From contig JAXCGZ010015129.1 in the NCBI GenBank assembly GCA_037179515.1, forward strand, positions 7,501-71,500: a stretch of 64,000 bases of DNA. Direction: 5' to 3'. A program made the translations under genes and the position numbers. The stretch comes from Halocaridina rubra (lineage: Eukaryota; Arthropoda; Malacostraca; Decapoda; Atyidae). Position 1 is the first letter of the stretch. Each line of letters begins with the position of its first letter. Shown one piece after another: positions 1 through 11,239 of this stretch. The notes under the pieces were generated by a model. It ran no database searches, was not told the origin of the DNA, and saw only the letters and a list, made by a program, of their open reading frames with translations.

Positions 1-226
1 ACATTTTCAGTATTTTCATTTTTTTTTTTAATTTACGTTGTGTGCTGTTATTTATAATGTAAAGGCTGTTTTTTTTAACACTGCAGGGAGGGTTTATACA
101 GTTCGAAAAAAAAAAATAATTGTAAATGAGTATGTGTCACGTCATTATCACCTCATTCACCGTAATTTTATCTATCACTTTCATAAAAATTTACGTTGCT
201 TGCTGTTATTTATAATGTAAAGGGTG
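1..226. repeat. ~160-bp minisatellite, left part of TA0 array
   Basis: About one and a half copies of the ~160-bp monomer. Landmarks are CAGGGAGGGTTTATACAGT, ATAATTGTAAATGAGTATG, CACCTCATTCACCGTAA and TTTATAATGTAAAGGGTG. The array is broken at 226, inside AAAGGGTG, by LINE-A1 and resumes at about 7327. Confidence 0.8.
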
Positions 227-2419
227 ATTACCTAATTGTGATTACCTAATTGTGTTTACGGGAAAGAGCCCAAAGCTCGTATCTTCCCGTCTCCTCATCG
301 GTTCCATTTTAGTCTTAGTGATACTTATCATACCTGTCCTTAAAACTATGGATTGAGATAGCATTAACTACCTCCTCGCTTAGCAAATTCCAATTATCAA
401 CTACTCTTACACTGAAAAAGTATTTCCTTACATCCTGCAAAGAAGTTTTCTTACGAAGCTTCTAACTATGACCTCTAGTTCTAGAGCCAGCCATATCAAA
501 ATATCGATCCCTATCCACTCTATCATAACCATGAAGGAATTTAAAGACTTTCACCATATCCCTCCTCACTCTTCTAGCTTCGATTGATGGTAAGTCTAAT
601 TCCCTCAGCCTCTCGTCATAACTGAGATTGCGTATTTCTGGCACCAGTTTCGTGGCATGTCTTTGAACTTTTTCAAGCTTAGCTATGTGCTTTTTCAAGT
701 GCGGATTCCAAAAGGGGGCTGCATATTCGAGTTTTGGCCTCACATAGGTTACATAAATAATTCTGAACATTTCCTTGTCCATGTGCCTGAAGGCTACCCT
801 TACATTTGATAAGAATGCATATGCTGCCCTTACTATGCCATTTATATGTATTTCTGGAGACAAATCTGCCATTATGTTTACTCCTAGATCTCTCTCATTT
901 TCTGTCTCTTGAAGTTGTACTCCAGCCACCGAGTAGTCAAGCTTGGGCCTTTTTGCACTTGTACCCATTCTCATTACCTTACATTTTGAAGTATTGAATT
1001 TCATTAGCCACTTTTCTGACCACTCATGCAGATTATTTAGATCCTCCTGAAGTTCTCTACCATTGTTCTCGTTTTTTACTTTCTTCACAATCTTTGCATC
1101 ATCTGCAAACATATTCATGAATGAATTTACAGACTCTGGTAGGTCATTTACATATACAAGGAACAAAAGTGGCCCTAAAACTGAACCCTGTGGAACTCCA
1201 CTACTAACTCTTCTCCATTCAGACACTGAGTGTCTTACTCTAACCCTCTGTTCCCTTCCTTCTAAGTAAGTTGTTATCCATTCCAAAACATTTCCACCTA
1301 TTCTAGCCATTGATTGCAGCTTCCTAATAAGTCTCCCATGTGGAACAGTGTCAAACGCTTTCTGGAAGTCTAGGAATATGCAATCTGCCCAGCCCTCTCT
1401 TTCCTGTAAGATTTGGCTTACCTCATCATAAAATTCTAATAAGTTTGTTACTGTTGATCTACCTTCTCTGAAGCCATGTTGCCTCACTGACAAAAAGTTG
1501 AAGGATTCCAAGTGAAGAGAGATATGTTTCCTTAGTAGTTTCTCCATAAGTTTGCAAACTATGCTGGTCAAGGAAACTGGTCTATAGTTCAGAGCCGTAT
1601 CCCTCCTTCCCTTTTTGAAGATAGGTATCACATTTGCTTGTTTCCAGCATCTTGGAATCTCCCCCGACTCCAGTGACTCCTTAAATATGATACTTAGTGC
1701 CACTGATATTGTGTTTGCGCATTTTTTAAGCACATGAGGGGATATGTCATCAGGACCTGTAGCTTTATGAACATCTAAATCCATCAGCGCTTTGCATACC
1801 TCTGTGGCTGTAAGGTTGATGTTCTCTAATACCGGCCCTTGAGCTTCTATCACTGCAATCTGAGGGGGTGGGGTATTTTCTACTGTAAATACTGACTGAA
1901 ACTCCTTGTTCAATTCTTTGCAGATCTCTTCATCCGTCTCAGTGATGCTTCCATCCGCTCTCTTTAGCCTTAAAACCTGTTCTTTTACCTTCAGTTTTCC
2001 TCTGATAAAGCTGTGGAAAAGCTTGGGATTTTCTTTAGCCTTCCTGGTGATGTCCCTCTCATAGTCTCTCTCTGCCTCTCTCCTTTTACTTAGGTAGTCA
2101 TTTCTTGCTCTTTTGTATGTTTGCCAGGCATTTATGTTTTTTCTCCTCCTATACCTTTTCCAGCATTTGTCTCTCCACTCCTTAGCTCTTTTACACCCAT
2201 TATCGAACCATTTCTCTCTGGCATGAATTACACCTACTTTGGTGACAGGTATGCAGCAATCTACTAGCTTCCCATATTTCTCACAAAAGATGTCATACAA
2301 TTCTTGTACAGATTTGTTGTAAAATAAGGTTCTCCAGTCAATAACTGCAAAAAGCTCATTCATTTTGATGCAATCTCCTTTCCGATAGTTCCTCCTCATG
2401 TCCTCAGTGCCTCTACTCT
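227..2419 (-). mobile_element. LINE-A copy A1, 5'-truncated non-LTR retrotransposon
   Basis: The minus-strand copy has its 3' tail (repeats of TAATTGTGATTACC) at 227-265, next to a conserved 3' UTR with GGGAAAGAGCCCAAAGCTCG. It is cut at the 5' side inside ORF2, upstream of the MRRNY region. Its 5' end abuts the 3' tail of copy A2, so on the minus strand A2 is followed head to tail by A1. I infer that A1 was reverse-transcribed into the tail of A2. The family looks CR1/L2-like: APE endonuclease, RT with FADD, and a short-repeat tail instead of poly-A. The exact clade is not established. Confidence 0.85.
315..2399 (-). pseudogene. LINE-A1 ORF2, RT portion with late premature stop
   Basis: An open frame of 645 codons (2399 to 462) covers the linker, the complete reverse transcriptase and most of the C-terminal region. 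RT landmarks are KATGPDD, YRPVSLTS, FLDFQKAFDTVPH (first catalytic Asp), SGVPQGSVLGPL and MFADDAK (catalytic DD). A TAG replaces a leucine codon just after RTRGHS at 462-464; the frame would otherwise continue to the normal TAA at about 315. The endonuclease is missing because of 5' truncation. This is a dead copy with little other decay. Confidence 0.85.
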
Positions 2420-2505
2420 ACTCTAATTGTGATTACCTAATTGTGTTTACGGGAAAGAGCCCAAAGCTCGTATCTTCCCGTCTCCTCATCGGTTCCATTT
2501 TAGTC

Positions 2506-5340
2506 TTAGTGATACTTATCATACCTGTCCTTTAAACTATGGATTGAGATTGCATTAACTACCTCCTCGCTTAGCCAATTCCAATTATCAACTACTCTTA
2601 CACTGAAAAAGTATTTCCTTACATCCTGCAAAGAAGTTTTCTTACCAAGCTTCAAACTATGACCTCTAGTTCTAGAGCCAGCCATATCAAAATATCGATC
2701 CCTATCCACTCTATCATAACCATGAAGGAATTTAAAGACTGTCACCATATCCCCCCTCACTCTTCTAGCTTCGAGTGATGGTAAGTCTAATTCCCTCAGC
2801 CTCTCATCATAACTGAGATTGCGTATTTCTGGCACCAGTTTCGTGGCATGTCTTTGAACTTTTTCAAGCTTAGCTATGTGCTTTTTCATGTGCGGATTCC
2901 AAAAGGGGGCTGCATTTTCGAGTTTTGGCCTCACATAGGTTACATAAATATTTCTGAACATTTCCTTGTCCATGTGCCTGAAGGCTACCCTTACATTTGA
3001 TAAGAATGCATATGCTGCCCTTACTATGCCATTTATATGTATTTCTGGAGACAAATCTGCCATTATGTTTACTCCTAGATCTCTCTCATTTTCTGTCTCT
3101 TGAAGTTGTACTCCAGCCACCGAGTAGTCAAGCTTGGGCCTTTTTGCACTTGTACCCATTCTCATTACCTTACATTTTGAAGTACTGAATTTCATTAGCC
3201 ACTTTTCTGACCAGTCATGCAGATTATTTAGATCCTCCTGAAGTTCTCTACCATTGTTCTCGTTTTTTACTTTCTTCACAATCTTTGCATCATCTGCAAA
3301 CATATTCATGAATGAATTTACAGACTCTGGTAGGTCATTTACATATACAAGGAACAAAAGTGGCCCTAAAACTGAACCCTGTGGAACTCCACTACTAACT
3401 CTTCTCCATTCAGACACTGAGTGTCTTACTCTAACCCTCTGTTTCCTTCCTTCTAAGTAAGTTTTTATCCATTCCAAAACATTTCCACCTATTCTAGCCT
3501 TTGATTGCAGCTTCCTAATAAGTCTCCCATGTGGAACAGTGTCAAACGCTTCCTGGAAGTCTAGGAATATGCAATCTGCTCAGCCCTCTCTTTCCTGTAA
3601 GATTCGGCTTACCTCATCATAAAATTCTAATAAGTTTGTTACTGTTGATCTACCTTCTCTGAAGCCATGTTGCCTCACTGACAAAAAGTTGAAGGATTCC
3701 AAGTGAAGAGAGATATGTTTCCTTAGTAGTTTCTCCATAAGTTTGCAAACTATGCTGGTCAAGGAAACTGGTCTATAGTTCAGAGCCATATCCCTCCTTC
3801 CCTTTTTGAAGATAGGTATCACATTTGCTTGTTTCCAGCATCTTGGAATCTCCCCTGACTCCAGTGACTCCTTAAATATGATACTTAGTGCCACTGATAT
3901 TGTGTTTGCGCATTTTTTAAACACATGAGGGGATATGTCATCAGGACCTGTAGCTTTATGAACATCTAAATCCATCAGCGCTTTGCATACCTCTGTGGCT
4001 GTAAGGTTGATGTTCTCTAATACCGGCCCTTGAGCTTCTATTACTGCAATCTGAGGGGGTGGGGTATTTTCTACTGTAAATACTCACTGAAACTCCTTGT
4101 TCAATTCTTTGCAGATCTCTTCATCCGTCTCAGTGATGCTTCCATCCACTCTCTTTAGCCTTAAAACCTATTCTTTTACCTTCAGTTTTCCTCTGATAAA
4201 GCTGTGGAAAAGCTTGGGATTTTCTTTAGCCTTCCTGGTGATGTCCCTCTCATAGTCTCTCTCTGCCTCTCTCCTTTTACTTAGGTAGTCATTTCTTGCT
4301 CTTTTGTAGGTTTGCCAGGCATTTATGTTTTTTCTGCTCCTGTACCTTTTCCAGCATTTGTCTCTCCACTCCTTAGCTCTTTTACACCCATTATCGAACC
4401 ATTTCTCTCTGGCATGAATTACACCTACTTTGGTGACAGGTATGCAGCAATCTACTATCTTCCCATATTTCTCACAAAAGATGTCATACATTTCTTGTAC
4501 AGATTTGTTGTAAAATAAGGTTCTCCAGTCAATAACTGCAAAAAGCTCATTCATTTTGATGTAATCTCCTTTCGGATAGTTCCTCCTCATGTCCTCAGTG
4601 CCTCTACTCTCAGGAAGAATATCTTCAATGATATACTCCATCAACAACACACAGTGGTCACTCTTTCCAATTGGTGGTTCATACTCAATTTTTTCAATAT
4701 CCAACACATTATCTGTGAACACTAGATCAAGTAGTGATGGCTCATCCCCACCCCTGGCCCTTGTTGGTTCCATTACATGTTGGTGTAGGAAATTCCCTTG
4801 TACGCAATCTAGGAATCTTGCCCCGAATGAGTCCTCACCACTGTGTGGGTCAAGATTTATCCAATCTATCTCTTTATGATTAAAGTCTCCCATAATCAAA
4901 ATCCTACATTTTTTTCCCGTGCCATGTTAACAACTGAGTTTATGACTTCAATAGTACCTATATGACTTTCCTCATAAACTTCAAGCCTATTTTGGTTCCT
5001 TGGTGGGTTGTATACAACAGTTATTATAATGCTCTCTGACCCAGTATTTATGCGAGCAACAAGAAATTCCTTGAACTCACTTTCTATAGCCAAGTTTATT
5101 TCTTCGACTTGAATCCTTTCACTTATGAGCAGTGCTATCCCTCCACCAGTCCTCTCAGATCTTTCAACCCTTAGTATTCTGAAGCCCTTAGGAAAAACTG
5201 TGACACTGTTTATGTCCTCACTCAACTTAGTCTTTGTAATTGCTACTATATCTGCCTTACTGTTGTGAATCCTATCTTTTAATTCTACTGCCTTACCAGC
5301 TAATCCATCAGCATTTGTGTATAACAATCTTAATGAGGCC
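2506..5340 (-). pseudogene. LINE-A2 ORF2, endonuclease/RT with stops and frameshift
   Basis: The N-terminal APE endonuclease has LYTNADGLAGK at about 5327 and AITKTK at the catalytic Glu motif, where Lys replaces the Glu seen in copy A6. The frame breaks at a seven-A run (4909-4915) and continues one base back with MIMGDFNHKEIDW and GKSDHCVLL, the rest of the endonuclease. In-frame stops follow: TAG after KVKE (4168), TGA after EFQ (about 4085) and TGA after EREG (3580). The RT body keeps YRPVSLTS, GVPQGSVLGPL and FADDAK. The product is not functional. The seven-A break also occurs in A3 and A6. Confidence 0.85.
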
Positions 5341-6409
5341 CCATCCCCTGATCTTCTGTCATTATCTTCTTTATCTCCCCTTTGTCTGGAAGAAGTCTGT
5401 AATGAAAATTTTTCTTCTCTTCTTCATCTCTTTCATCATTTAACCTTCTTGCCTCTTGCAACAAGTTTTTGATCTTTCCCATCTCTTCCTGTGTTCTGTA
5501 TCGTCTAATGAACACTTCTTTGAATTCTTGAAGGTCTTTTAGACTTTTTTTTCTCAACAATATTTCCCTACATGTTTCCCCTCTCTCAAAGGTTACTTTT
5601 GTTGGTCTCGGCTTTCCTTCCCTCGAATATTTACCTAGTTGGTGTATGTTTACAATATCCTCAGGACCACATACTACTCCAAGCTTTCTTATCAGGTCTA
5701 CAACCCTAGCTTTATTTTCTTCAAGTCTCCCCTGCCATGTTGGCTCCTGGGACTCGCTTATGCCTGAGATTACCACTGTCTTCTCCTTATCAAGTGCCTG
5801 TCTGATGAGTGGGTTTGCCCTTTCCATCACAACGTCTTTCATTTTTTCGATTACTGTCTCTTTATAGTCAACTGTTTGTATGTTTTCCAGTGCCACCACC
5901 TTTACAGCCTCTTTTACTGCCACATTCCCCTTTAGTGCATCAGCAAAGGAAGTTTTCATGGCATCATTTTCCATATTCAGCTCCTGGAACTCTTTTCTGA
6001 ACTGTTCAATGTTTTCCTTAATCTGGACATTCCAAGCAGCAATCTCGTCTCTCTCAGAAGAGAGCAGTGAACTAACATCTAATTCCTTTAGGTTGTCATT
6101 CAGCTGTTTGTTTTTATCTTCTTGTTTAGAAATTCTAGATTCTAGTTGACTCTTTTCCCCTTCCAGCTTCTTTATTCTTTTTTCTAGTTCCTTTCTCTCC
6201 TGCCCTTGTGCTTTATTTGCTTCCTCCAAAGATCTTATTTGCTCTCTGAGTGTTTCATTCTCTTTCATTTCTCCATCCATATTCCGAATTTTATCATCAA
6301 GGCTTATAACCATTTCCTCTAAATTCTTGATTTTCTGTTTAAGTCTCCTGATGGCTACCCCTCCTACCGACCCATGGATGGGAGAGGTTTGGGACAGAGA
6401 TGGCGTCAT
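5330..6409 (-). CDS. LINE-A2 ORF1 protein, coiled coil plus RRM-like
   Basis: Intact 359-codon ORF1. Residues about 20-110 are a charged heptad-like region rich in Glu, Lys and Leu, predicting a long coiled coil for trimerisation; a second stretch follows at about 125-150. Residues about 210-310 start with TVVISGI and resemble the RRM-like RNA-binding domain of L1/CR1-type ORF1 proteins. No CCHC zinc knuckle is seen. By analogy it would coat LINE RNA in a ribonucleoprotein particle. The stop overlaps the start region of ORF2, which runs in another frame (open through SLRLLYTNADG). The domain calls are by eye; the LINE ORF1 assignment is secure from position. Confidence 0.75.
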   Translation of the reverse strand: MTPSLSQTSPIHGSVGGVAIRRLKQKIKNLEEMVISLDDKIRNMDGEMKENETLREQIRSLEEANKAQGQERKELEKRIKKLEGEKSQLESRISKQEDKNKQLNDNLKELDVSSLLSSERDEIAAWNVQIKENIEQFRKEFQELNMENDAMKTSFADALKGNVAVKEAVKVVALENIQTVDYKETVIEKMKDVVMERANPLIRQALDKEKTVVISGISESQEPTWQGRLEENKARVVDLIRKLGVVCGPEDIVNIHQLGKYSREGKPRPTKVTFERGETCREILLRKKSLKDLQEFKEVFIRRYRTQEEMGKIKNLLQEARRLNDERDEEEKKNFHYRLLPDKGEIKKIMTEDQGMGPH

Positions 6410-7326
6410 TTTTATGTTCTCCCTCTCACAGAATATAGAAAGAAGACGAGAAAGAGGAAAAAAAAAGAGAAAAACTTTTAATTAAGCTTCACACCGAATT
6501 TTTATATCTCCATATAAGTGCTATTTAGTGACTCAGTGTATCTCTTTTCTGGTAACACACATCTTAACTTAAAAACTTGACCATGGTAATTTAAGGATAA
6601 AAAGAAAAAGAAAAAAAAATGCAACAAAACAAAAGTCAAACCTGAAGGAAAAATTCGAATCTGTGTCTGAGGTGGCACCCACCTGTTTCTGCTATATATT
6701 CTTCCTAACTGATAAACTCACTTGCTAACCAAGATATGTTATCACAGGATTAGACTTTACATTTAACTCAATATATATACAAAATAAAAACAAAATAGTA
6801 AAAGAGAAAGCTAAAAGAAAAGCAAAAAAAAAAAAATGAAGAAAATAAGACAGCTGTACTACTTGGCAACTTAACTCAGTACTGTTGACAGGTGGATTTT
6901 TATTTTTTTTTTTTTTTACTTATTCAATTATTTCGTGTATCAAACTAACTAACAAGTTAATATAAATGGGAAGGATACTGATTTTAACAATATATGGAAC
7001 CACAGGATCAGGTAAACGTCTTAAGAGCTTTCCCCAGTTTACACAAAAAATTAGGTAATGTGATGTGATGGCTTCACCTCTGGCAACTCTTCTAAATTTC
7101 CTTCAAGGCAGAACTGGACGGCAGCTTCTCTCTCCCCTCACGAAAAATGTTCTCAATTTTTTTTCCTTTAATATTTTGGACAGTCTCGTCATACAACAAA
7201 TATAAGTTTTGTACTCACAATACTCTGCAGGATTTCAGATTTAGGGAAATTATGGTAAAGTTTTCCACTAAGCACTTAGTCACTCGAAACAAGTAAAAAT
7301 TTAAGAGGAGCAGTTCCGCGGTGTGT

Positions 7327-7830
7327 GTGCAGGGAGGGTTTATACAGTACGTAAACAAAAAAATAATTGTAAATGAGTATGTATGTCACGTCATTATCAC
7401 CTCATTCTCCGTAATTTTATCTATCACTTTCATAAAAATTTACGTTGCTTGCTGTTATTTATAATGTAAAGGGTGTTTTTTTAACAGTGCAGGGAGGGTT
7501 TATACAGTACGTAAACGAAAAAATAATTGTAAATGAGTATGTATGTCACGTCATCATCACATTCACGGTAAGTTTTCCTATCACTTTCATAAAAATTAAC
7601 GTTGCTTGCTGTTATCTATAATGTTAAGGGTGTTTCTTTTAACAGTGCAGGGAGGGTTTATACAGTACGTAAACGAAAAAATAATTGTAAATGATATGTA
7701 TGTCACGTCATTATCACCTCATTCACTGTAATTTTATCTATCACTTTTATAAAAATTTACGTTGCTTGCTGTTATTTATAATGTAAAGGGTGTTTTTTTT
7801 AACAGTGCAGGGAGGGTTTATACAGTGTAA
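7327..7830. repeat. ~160-bp minisatellite, right part of TA0 array
   Basis: Three further monomers, each marked by CAGGGAGGGTTTATACAGT followed by GTAAACG and ATAATTGTAAATGA. They lead into the TA terminal region (CTATGTACATATAGGC, then the TIR). Confidence 0.8.
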
Positions 7831-8207
7831 ACGTAAAAATATATTAAAATATCTATGTACATATAGGCGGATCCTACTTCGCGGATTTCCTGGTTCGCGG
7901 CGGGTCCCGGAACCGAACTACCGCGATAAGTGAGGCAACACTGTATATATATACTCACACAGTGTTACCCCGGTTATTCGCATTTCCTGGTTCGCTTTCT
8001 CACTCTATCGCATGTTTTTTTTTTGATAAATTATTATTTTATATCATGGGTATATGCAAAAATATTAAAATATTAAAAAAAAATTATCAGTATTTTAATT
8101 TTTTTTAATTGAAAAAAAAAAACATATTTCATTATCTACTTGATAAAAATAAATTATTTCCCAGCCTATGAATAATAAAACAGTAAAAAATAGTAAAAAA
8201 CATAAAT

Positions 8208-8380
8208 GTAGATAGATAGATAGATACGTTTATTGACCACCTCTTTTGAAAAGTACAGCATAATCTTTACAAAAGGAATATTTGGCCCATATTACAATGA
8301 ATAAATACAATAGATCTTGTACAATCATCAAATGAGTAAATGAATTTTAAATTAATATACATTGTACTAATAACTGAATG
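8208..8380 (-). mobile_element. 3' end of an unidentified retroelement in TA1
   Basis: This ~170-bp segment interrupts TA1 between CATAAAT and ATACGTACGTACAG, which are nearly adjacent in sister elements. On the minus strand it ends with CAATAAACG, an AATAAA-type signal, followed by (TATC)n. This is the arrangement of a 5'-truncated LINE or SINE tail with a tetranucleotide repeat. No coding sequence is present and the family is not recognised. Confidence 0.5.
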
Positions 8381-9017
8381 ATATACGTACGTACAGTATA
8401 ACTCACAGTATTGCATCATGAGAAATAGTGTTCGATAGCGTACAATGTATTGGGGTCGCAGCTACGTGAGCTAGCATATATATTTATATTTCCAGTAGTT
8501 TCATGATTTTATTGATAAAAAAGACGTATTTATTAGCCTAAGAATAATAAAACAGTAAAAAATAGTAAAATACATAAATACTAACAGTATTGCAACATAT
8601 AAAATACGATACCGCTATCAGCGTTTTGGACAAAGACTCGTTCAGTCTAACTCACGTGTGCGCCGTTCACATTGTGCTTATTAAACGTTTTGCTTGTGTT
8701 CGATAGCGTACAATGTATTTGGGTCGAAGCTACGTGAGCTAGCATATATATTTATATTTCCAGTAGTTTCATGATTTTATTGAAAAAAAAAACGTATTTC
8801 TTAGCCTAAGAATAATATAACAGTAAAAAATAGTAAAAACATAAATACTAACAGTATTGCAAACATGTAAAATACGATACCGCTATCAGCGTTTCAGACA
8901 AAGGCTTCCACCATCTTCCACTGTCTCGCCTCACTCGTGTGCGCCATTCACGTTGTGCTTATTATTATTAATATGCTTTGTTTGTGATTTTTTTACTCGC
9001 ATATTTTAACCTTTGCA

Positions 9018-9164
9018 ATGCCTCCCAAGCATCCTTCATCTTCTAAGGCTTCTTGTAGTGAGCCTAAGCGGCAAAAGGAAAATGTTAACCATTGTAGATA
9101 AAGTGAAACTCTTAGATATGTTGAAAGAAGGAAAAAAGTTTGTGGATGTCGGCCGCTATTTTAC
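9018..9164 (+). pseudogene. Tigger transposase N-terminal remnant (TA1)
   Basis: Starts with an ATG encoding MPPKHPSSSKAS, the same N-terminus as the TA5 transposase. A frameshift and stop follow, then a shifted frame encodes the helix-turn-helix motif (DKVKLLDMLKEGKKFVDVGRYF). The sequence then jumps to the 160-bp monomer, so everything from the DNA-binding domain onward is deleted. Confidence 0.75.
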
Positions 9165-9443
9165 GTAAACGTAAAAATTATTGTAAAATGTGGAACCTAT
9201 GTATGTCAAGTCATCATCACCTCATTCACGGTAAGTTTTCCTATCACTTTCATAAAAAAATTACGTTGCTTTCTGTTATTTATAATGTAAAGGGTGTTTT
9301 TTAAACAGTACAGGGAGGGTTTATACAGTATAATCGTAAAACTACATTAAAATATCTATGTACATATAGGCTGATCCTACTCCACGGATTTCCTGGTTCG
9401 CGCCGGGTCCCGGAACCGAACTACCGCAATATTTGAGGTAACA

Positions 9444-9446
<3 letters not shown>

Positions 9447-9539
<93 letters not shown>

Positions 9540-9559
9540 TATATATATATATATATATA
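9447..9559. repeat. (TA)n microsatellite between TA1 and TA2
   Basis: About 113 bp of nearly perfect TA dinucleotide, directly joining the right TIR of TA1 to the left TIR of TA2. Confidence 0.95.
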
Positions 9560-10891
9560 CAGTGATCCTTCGTTTATCGCGAAGGTACTGTTCCGGGACC
9601 CGGTGCGATAGAGGAATTTTCGCGAAGTAGGATCACCCTATATGTACATAGATATCTTAATTTATTTTTACGTTTATACTGTATAGACTGTATAAACCCT
9701 CCCTGTACTGTTAATAAACCACCCTTTACTTCATAAATAACAGCATGCAAGCGTAAATTTATATGAAAGTGATAGATAAACTTTCTGTGAATGAGGTGGT
9801 AATGACATGACATACTCATGTACATAGGTATTTTACAATTATTTTTACGTTTACTGTATAAACCCTCCCTGCACTGTTAAAAAACCACCCTTTACTTAAT
9901 AAATAACATCATGCAACGTAAATTTATATGTACATGATAGGTAAACTTACCGTGAATGAGGTGGTAATGACGTTTGTAGACGCCAGAGGAAATTATTCCT
10001 CAGCCAATAACAGCTTTACGGCTGTTATTCATTGAGGCCAAAATAGCAGCCGACATCCGTAAACCGTTTTCCTTCTTTCAGCATATGTAAGAGTTTCACC
10101 TTATCTGTTATGATTAACATCTTCCTTTGCCACTTAGGCTCACTACCAGAAGCCTTAGAAGATGAAGGATCCTTGGGAGGCATTGCAAAGGTTAAAATAC
10201 GCGAGTAAAAAAATCACAAGCAAAACGTATTAGTAAGCACAACGTGAACGGCGCACACGTGAGTTAGACTGAACGAGTGAGGCAAGACAATGGAAGATGG
10301 TGGGAGAACCAAACTTCAATGAAAAAGCCCATCAGACCCCATGATACAGATCTCTCACTCTTTCAGCCAATAGCATTCCATTAACTATCTCACGTAGGTG
10401 CGAGCCTTTGTCCGAAACGCTGATACTGGTATCGTATTTTACATGGTGCAATACTGTTAGTATTTATGTTTTTTACTATTTTTTACTGTTTTATTATTCT
10501 TAGGCTTAGAAATACATTTTTTTATCAATAAAATCATGAAACTACTGGAAATTTTAATATATGCTAGCTCACATAGGTGTGACCCTTTGCGTTCTCCGAA
10601 ACGCTGATACCGATATCGTACTTTCTATGGTGCAGAGTTACATGTTCAAATTTATGTTTTTTACTATTTCTTACTGTTTTATTATTCGTAGGCTGGAAAA
10701 TAATTTTTTTTTATCAATTAAATAATGACTTCTTTTTTTCAATTAAAAAATGAAAATACTGACAATTTTTATTTTTTTAATATTTTAATATTTTTTCATA
10801 TACCCACCAAAAAAAAAAAAATAATTGTCAAAAAAAATCGCTATACAGTGAATTTGTGAGGGAAGAAACGCGATAGAGCGAAGGATCACTG
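9560..10891. mobile_element. TA2: internally deleted Tigger-like transposon
   Basis: The left end is CAGTGATCCTTCGTTTATCG and the right end ...CGATAGAGCGAAGGATCACTG, a clear inverted pair, flanked by TA. The interior has two 160-bp monomers on the left, the N-terminal part of the transposase gene on the minus strand, and two copies of a subterminal repeat (ACGCTGATAC..TATCGTA.. TGGTGCA). Gene order matches TA5 but the catalytic region is deleted. Confidence 0.85.
10035..10183 (-). pseudogene. Tigger transposase N-terminal remnant (TA2)
   Basis: The ATG is at 10183 on the minus strand and encodes MPPKDPSSSKASGSEPKWQR, continuing into the helix-turn-helix (DKVKLLHMLKEGKRFTDVGCYF). The catalytic DDE part is absent. 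It is nearly identical to the start of the TA5 transposase, so TA2 is a deletion derivative of that family. Confidence 0.8.
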
Positions 10892-10925
10892 TACCTTGTT
10901 TTTTTTTATCCGTGAAATTTCAATC

Positions 10926-11140
10926 ACGCCCCTCCTTCTGGCTAGTACAGTGGTAACGAACTGGTCTCGCATTCGCGAGGTCGACAGATCGGTTCCTGCT
11001 TAGGACCGAGACTTTAAGCTGTTTACTGGGAAGGTTACTTGCTGTGGATGGGCACCACAGTGGGGGGGTAGGGGCTTGCCTCGGCTGACATTCTGAGGAG
11101 CATCTCAGATGGATATCGGAACTGAAACACCGGCAAACTT
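10926..11140 (+). mobile_element. tRNA-derived SINE inside D1
   Basis: This segment splits D sequence that is nearly continuous in D2 (a run after ATCCGTGA, then AAAAAATAATAGTA). Its head is tRNA-like: an A-box-like TGGCTAGTACAGTGG at 10939-10953, a GGTCTCGCATTCGCGAGG stem region, and a B-box-like GATCGGTTC at 10987-10995, with spacing suited to RNA polymerase III. A ~120-bp non-tRNA body follows. The family and source tRNA are uncertain. Target duplications are not clear. Confidence 0.6.
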
Positions 11141-11239
11141 TAAAAAATAATAGTAATGAAATATGAAATTCGCGAATAATGGCCATGCAAAAATATTTGA
11201 AAAAAAAAATTTCATTTTAATAAAAAAAAATTGACCGCC

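Larger units (their letters stand above)
2420..7326 (-). mobile_element. LINE-A copy A2, full-length 4.9 kb element
   Basis: This is the longest LINE-A copy. In sense order it has a 5' UTR of about 0.9 kb (7326-6410), ORF1 (6409-5330), ORF2 starting in an overlapping frame, a 3' UTR, and the TAATTGTGATTACC tail at 2420-2445. The 5' UTR is A/T-rich with several A-runs and no recognised coding content. The A1+A2 pair lies inside the 160-bp array of TA0: the array stops at 226 and resumes at about 7327, with roughly a dozen monomer bases missing. ORF1 is open while ORF2 carries several stops. Confidence 0.85.
1..7943. mobile_element. TA0: Tigger-like TIR element, left end outside window
   Basis: The right end matches the terminal inverted repeat of the TA family (a GCGGATTTCCTGGTTCGC block, then a GGTCCCGGAACCGAAC block, ending CACTG followed by TA). 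The visible interior is only ~160-bp tandem monomers interrupted by LINE-A copies A1 and A2. No transposase sequence remains. It ends 16 bp before element TA1, separated by a short TA-rich spacer. The layout matches the complete elements at 14150-21588 and 40053-45291, so I infer a non-autonomous, repeat-filled Tigger derivative. Its left TIR is not in the window. Confidence 0.7.
7960..9446. mobile_element. TA1: internally deleted Tigger-like transposon
   Basis: Bounded by CAGTGTTACCCCGGTTATTC and the reciprocal end ...GAGGTAACACTG, with TA on both sides. The interior keeps the first ~150 bp of the transposase gene (9018-9164), one 160-bp monomer, and two copies of a subterminal repeat holding AGCGTACAATGTATT and CGTGAGCTAGCATATA. 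The rest of the transposase is deleted. It would depend on a transposase supplied in trans. Confidence 0.8.

Noticed and set aside
806..1269. Recurrent 63- and 68-codon frames antisense to the LINE-A RT
   Set aside because: They recur at the same place in every LINE-A copy because the RT sequence is conserved; they are antisense shadows with no recognisable protein.
10926..11009. A functional tRNA gene
   Set aside because: A-box and B-box are present, but the B-box lacks the conserved A, the cloverleaf is imperfect, and a long non-tRNA body follows. It fits a SINE better.
10920..11186. 88-codon frame on the minus strand
   Set aside because: It is the antisense of the tRNA-derived SINE and its flanks.
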